From: Dimorphilus gyrociliatus
Lineage: Eukaryota; Annelida; Polychaeta; Dinophilidae
Assembly: GCA_904063045.1 (NCBI GenBank)
Contig: CAJFCJ010000015.1
Coordinates: 806,001 to 870,000, forward strand
DNA length: 64,000 nucleotides
Reading direction: 5' to 3'
Below the pieces are notes generated by a model that was not told the origin of the DNA, ran no database searches, and was given only the letters and a program-made list of their open reading frames with translations. Numbering within the stretch: the stretch's first letter is position 1; each line of letters opens with the position of its first letter. The position numbers and the translations under genes were made by a program. Below are positions 59,815 through 64,000 of this stretch, in pieces.

Positions 59815-61557
59815 TGCTTGGGAAAATTTTTAAATGCTATGAATAATAATCGGTTTTGCAGCCTCTCCTGCAAACGTACGTCGTCAATCGATTGAATGTT
59901 TGTAGGCCTGATTTAACAACGACGTTCGATGAATCATCATTCTCGTAGTTTTGTACGATTTAAACTGCCGTTCAAACCTACTAGAACGCGAAATAATCAT
60001 CACCACTGCTACACACACACATTTACAGCGAAATCTTAGTCAGCATAATCTTCTTACAAAAGAAATATTATTTGCTTACGATCTTTTATGGAATTTATCT
60101 ACCTCTCTAATGGTTATGTTACAAATTTCGATGATAGAACAGACGAACATATATTGTTAAAACTCTTTAGCAGAATATCACTGTGATAATAACATTTTTT
60201 TAAATACCTTAAATACCGTTCCCTTCTACTTAAGTGTTGCGATCATAATAAACATAATTTTTAAACGATAATTCAGCACTTTGGTCAGTCGACGGGTACG
60301 TACCACTGGTTTTTAGCAGAAAAAATAGACAAGAGAATACAAGGTTGGTTTCCCAATTATCGCTCAACCAACAGAAGCGCCGCCTCTGTTATACAAGAAC
60401 AACTTTTTTTCTTTCATCTATATGTCTATATCTATATATATTTACAAAAAGAGGAAAGAGAGAACAGAATATTTAAGGTAGGAAATTTTATGCTTTTAAA
60501 ACAAATTCAATGTATCTCTTAATCTAAAAAAAAACGAGAAATATAATAATAATAAAGATTATTCAATTCATTAATATTACAATTATGAAATAATTAAATA
60601 TCAATAAATATAAATTTTTATTTAACTGTTGCTTGTTAAAATACAAAAAAAACTATTTTAAAAATAGTAATAGAACCTCTATACATAATTATTAACTTTT
60701 ACCCCTAAGGAAAAAATTCATAAATATCATATGAAAAATTTCCCCTCTTCTTCTTTAAATAGCTTTTAAAAGAATTTGAAAATTGCTTTGGGTTATTTCA
60801 TTTCATATTAGCTAGAAAGATGAAGAAAAGGAAGAGTGGGGAAAGGGGAGGGGATAGTAATTTAATAGACTAAAGTTAATTAGAATAAAACGTAAAATAA
60901 AACAACTCGATTTAAAAGTTGTATAAATTTCAACTTTAACCTTTCACACGAAATTGTATAAGTTTTGATAATATATATAATTATGCAATTTTTCTTGTAT
61001 AATGATTAAATATACGTGACACTAATTCGGAGCGATGAACCCTATTTATTAGCTTTGGAGAGATGTGTGAGACCCTCCTATGTATTAACAAAATAAATAT
61101 AATTCCTTTATCGGCGCTATATATAGATTTATAATTTAAAATATTGAACAAGAAAAATATGGTGGACGATAATCAATGAATCAACCTTGTCTGATTTGTC
61201 CTACCAAAAGCTAATAAACACAATTTTTTATAGTAGGACGAACCATATTATTCAATATAAACTGGTTAATAGATTACTATTTTACGCGAAATACGTCCAG
61301 GAGAAAAGAAGTATAATCCCAAATCTCTTTTTAGGACCACTTTTAAACTTCTTCTATATCGTCGAAACGTGCCGAAAGGAGCTCGAAGACTAGTGGAATA
61401 TAAATAAAGAGTAAGACTTAAATGACAATAACAGATTTGTTTGATCGTTAAACATAATTCGTAACCACCAGACGGCGTCATGCAAAACTGACAATACAAG
61501 ACTAGTAAGTAGACGCCTAGTAGACGCCCGCTATAAGTACGTGCACATTAAAAACAC
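59815..61557. other. Intergenic region upstream of protein kinase D
   Basis: 1.7 kb without a supported gene. It is AT-rich, with a purine tract at 60820-60855. Open frames at 59951-60160, 61187-61393 and the minus-strand frames at 61266-61764 lack any family signal. Confidence 0.55.
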
Positions 61558-61565
61558 TGACGTCA
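61558..61565. promoter_or_regulatory. Full palindromic CRE, TGACGTCA, before protein kinase D
   Basis: A perfect CREB/ATF site 29 bp before the start codon, preceded by a repeated GTAGACGCC (61510-61518 and 61521-61529). Its position is close to the likely transcription start. Confidence 0.45.
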
Positions 61566-61593
61566 CAAAAACATTGTATACCGACAGAGAAAG

Positions 61594-63610
61594 ATGCAGC
61601 AAGATAATAATGGTTCTTGTCCAATCTTCTATATTCAAATCGGCTTGGCAAGAGAAGTTTACCAACTGGAGCCAAATATGAACATGCAAACGTTGAAAGA
61701 CATTGCTTGCCGTTTCGTCGATGCTAAGGTAAAAAGCGCTAAGCGAACCACCTGTTGCGGTCAACAGCAGAAGCGTCGTTTTACACCCTTTACTTTCGCA
61801 AAATCGTACTTTTTAGAACTATCTAAGTATAAAGATATATGTAATAATATAAACAATAATAATCAAAAAACTGTTACAGTAGCATATATTTACAGGTGAA
61901 ATGTATACATCTCGAAGTTAGTTGAATGCTGAACGCGTGATAGCGCCCCACCCAATCATATAGATATATTTCTCTCTATGTAAAATAACTCTATAATCTT
62001 GAATCATTTTAAAATTTATTATACTTGATAGATAGACAGTCTCTACTTAGGAAACTATAATCGTATTAAATACAATTGGTATCTTAATGTCTTAATTCTA
62101 TTGACTGAAATAACCAACACTTTGAAGTGTGACCAACGGCTTCTAATGTCAAAGAGCTTTTAAAAGACTTTCTTTTTTTTTTTCCTTATTTTCAAGGCTT
62201 TAACTGTTAAAATGACTAATCAGCGCTTTTTTTTCTTTCTTTTTTAGTTATCCTGTTGTTATTTTATTTATGTATATTTATAAAAAGCGACAACTTTATG
62301 TATATAACAAAAAAGAAATAGCTTATAGCATAAGAGTTTACGCGTATTACTTATCCTTCCGTTTTTCTCTTTTTTTTTTAATTCTTAGTATAGTTCTTTT
62401 TGAGAAGTAACTACTATTCATTCGTATTCAATTTTTCTATAGTTGAGTCATCGCTTTCTGACTATCGCTTCAATTGTTAATAATACAATGTATTTACCTG
62501 TACATAAAACGCGCAATTAGGCGTAGTAAAATAAACAAAATAGAATTTTCTCATCGTTATTTATCTTTTACTCCCTTCATCATTTGAACTAAGTAACCTC
62601 CTAAGATGAGCGAAGAAGAGCGTGTTTTTTTTTTTTTTCTTTAGGTACAAGTAGATAGAGTCTTAGAGGCTTAGTTTTTTTCTCTCTTAACGGTAAAAAT
62701 TGATATAATAGAATGAAAATTATCTATATTTTATTTTTTTTTCATTTTTGGAGACGCGCTCTTTCCAAATAGAGTACAATTCGTTTTTCTCGGTTTGATT
62801 ACGTTTCAGAATTATTAGATTTCTGTTATATATGTTGGAGTATATCACCATATTCTCACGTTTATTTACGAGCCGCTAAACTCTCAATATAATCTAGTTA
62901 ATTCTGGTTATAATTATACATCGCTGGTTACCATCTTCCGTTTTAGATTTTATAGATAAAGAATACATTTAATTTCCGTAATCGTAATAAAGTGAAGAAT
63001 GTTAGGTAGATGGTTACCATAGAAACCATACTGCACTTAGGCAACGTTCGGTTTAGGTCTTTTGACTAGCTTGGCTTCATCTAAAGCTACAAGTACGTAA
63101 TTAGAATTCTCATCAATAATTTACCTTTAATTCTATGGTTCCTTTTTTTTTTTATAAATAAAAATCAACAAAAAAAAGTGACATAATCTATAATCATTTT
63201 TTTTCTTCCGATTGTTCCAGTTTCCGGAACATGGCCTTTATAGTTTACAAGAAAGATTAGTTCTTTTTAAACATGATAACTCAAATTCGAATATTTTGCG
63301 CCTTATTCAAGAAGCCTCAGAAGTGACTTCAAATTGTTTAGTGGAGGTTGTTCTCTCTTCTTCTACAACTATTGAAGAATTGTCAATTCGACCGCATAAT
63401 TTGAACATTCACTCATACAAATCGCCACATTTTTGCGATTTCTGCGGAGAAATGTTGTTCGGATTAGTGAAACAGGGTTTAAAATGCGATTACTGTGGCC
63501 AAAATTATCATAAACGTTGTGCCTACAAGATTCCTAATAACTGTACAGCAGCAAAAATAAGAAGAACTTCAACGCAAGTCAGCTTAACTCACAACCCATC
63601 TGTGAATCAG
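61594..63610 (+). CDS. PRKD1: Protein kinase D (PRKD), N-terminal exons; continues beyond window
   Basis: Diacylglycerol-activated Ser/Thr kinase of the PKD family; the kinase domain lies outside the window. Exon 1 is 61594-61728 and exon 2 is 63221-63610, separated by a 1.5-kb intron, long for this window. Exon 1 plus the start of exon 2 encode the N-terminal ubiquitin-like dimerisation domain (IFYIQIGLAREVYQLEP, FPEHGLYSLQERLVLFKHD, CLVEVVLSSSTTIEEL). Exon 2 continues into the first C1 zinc finger with the full pattern H-x12-C-x2-C-x13-C-x2-C-x4-H-x2-C-x7-C (PHNLNIHSYKSPHFCDFCGE ... NYHKRCAYKIPNNC), which binds diacylglycerol or phorbol ester. RRTSTQVSLT after the finger matches the PKD linker. 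Vertebrates have three paralogues; which one this equals is not resolvable. Confidence 0.95.
61729..63220 (+). other. First intron of protein kinase D
   Basis: 1.49 kb, T-rich, GTAAAA donor and a good TTGTTCCAG acceptor. The open frame running from exon 1 to 61899 is intron read-through. No nested gene seen. Confidence 0.7.
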
Positions 63611-63731
63611 GTATTTATCTTTTTTTCCTTCTTTTTTTTATACACTATCTATCCATCTTTTTTTTTACTCCTTTTTCCTTCTAATACGCATTAAAAATCT
63701 TTTTTATGGAAATATTTTGTGCGAAATAAAG

Positions 63732-63800
63732 GACGCGGCGATCGGCGTAGTTGCTGCTCCATTTTCAGCCAAGTTCCTTCAAAGAGACGACAGCCACTCG
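63732..63800 (+). CDS. Possible third exon of protein kinase D
   Basis: A GC-richer 69-bp stretch between AG and GT, open in the phase needed after exon 2 (phase 0), encoding a 23-residue peptide starting DAAIGVVAAPFS. It stands out from the T- and TA-rich flanks. No match to the PKD linker that I can recall, so it could be an alternative linker exon or chance. Confidence 0.25.
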
Positions 63801-63804
63801 GTAC

Positions 63805-63805
<1 letters not shown>

Positions 63806-63835
<30 letters not shown>
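63806..63835. repeat. (TA)n microsatellite
   Basis: About 14 TA units in the second or third intron of protein kinase D; C/T-rich DNA follows to the window end. Confidence 0.85.
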
Positions 63836-64000
63836 GATATGTACTTGTACATATACTGTATATATTTTCTATCCATTTTCTCTTATTTCTCTTTTTCTCT
63901 TTCTGTTTGTCTGTCTCTCTACTCCCCTCTCCTCTCTCTCTCTTCCTTCAACATAATCCCTTGTTTTTCCCCATCAAAATTCCTTTCCGTCTTTCATTCC

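Noticed and set aside
63691-63876. Minus-strand open frame near the right edge
   Set aside because: Made of a TA repeat and the reverse of the possible PKD exon.

Overview
This is nuclear DNA from a small-genome bilaterian animal, most likely a lophotrochozoan. It is AT-rich, genes lie close together on both strands, most introns are about 40-110 bp with GT..AG ends, and the proteins are animal families: USP34, a delta-type protocadherin, GAREM/CABIT, CFAP251, a Ly6 protein, a Bcl-2 protein, CEP170 and protein kinase D. The match to a compact annelid genome such as Dimorphilus is my inference. I see no bacterial, viral, transposon, CRISPR, tRNA or rRNA signal. All exon models below were built by hand from reading frame, splice sites and homology memory; none was checked with RNA or a search.

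Layout. 1-7219 (-): 5' two thirds of a USP34 deubiquitinase, nearly all in one 7-kb exon. 9619-11115 (+): GT92 glycosyltransferase. 11221-12121 (-): DUF1295 membrane reductase-like protein. 15694-18735 (-): seven-cadherin-repeat protocadherin. 18736-30478: an 11.7-kb stretch without a convincing gene, out of keeping with the rest of the window and probably regulatory. 30479-30698 (-): an orphan cysteine-rich exon. 30947-32469 (+): peroxisomal 2-hydroxyacid oxidase. 34330-36738 (+): GAREM-like CABIT protein. 37013-38020 (+): hydroxyproline dehydratase/proline racemase family. 38124-44647 (-): CFAP251 (WDR66), a cilium protein. 44993-45530 (+): GPI-type Ly6/Quiver protein. 45527-46462 (-): unrecognised 150-residue secreted protein whose stop overlaps the Ly6 stop. 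46901-47564 (-): Bcl-2 family protein. 49091-51514 (+): MARCKS-like myristoylated acidic protein ending in an AMPK-beta-type glycogen-binding domain. 51739-58929 (-): CEP170 orthologue. 59464-59814 (-): putative 80-residue protein. 61594 onward (+): 5' end of protein kinase D.

The genes do not form one pathway. Two are cilium/centrosome genes (CFAP251, CEP170), two are metabolic (2-hydroxyacid oxidase, hydroxyproline enzyme) and several are signalling or cell-surface genes. The most unusual items are the MARCKS-like/glycogen-binding fusion, the secreted orphan protein, the orphan cysteine-rich exon, the hydroxyproline enzyme with a racemase-type second cysteine, a CEP170 FHA domain without its phosphate-binding arginine, and four copies of a CTCF-like 10-mer near gene boundaries.
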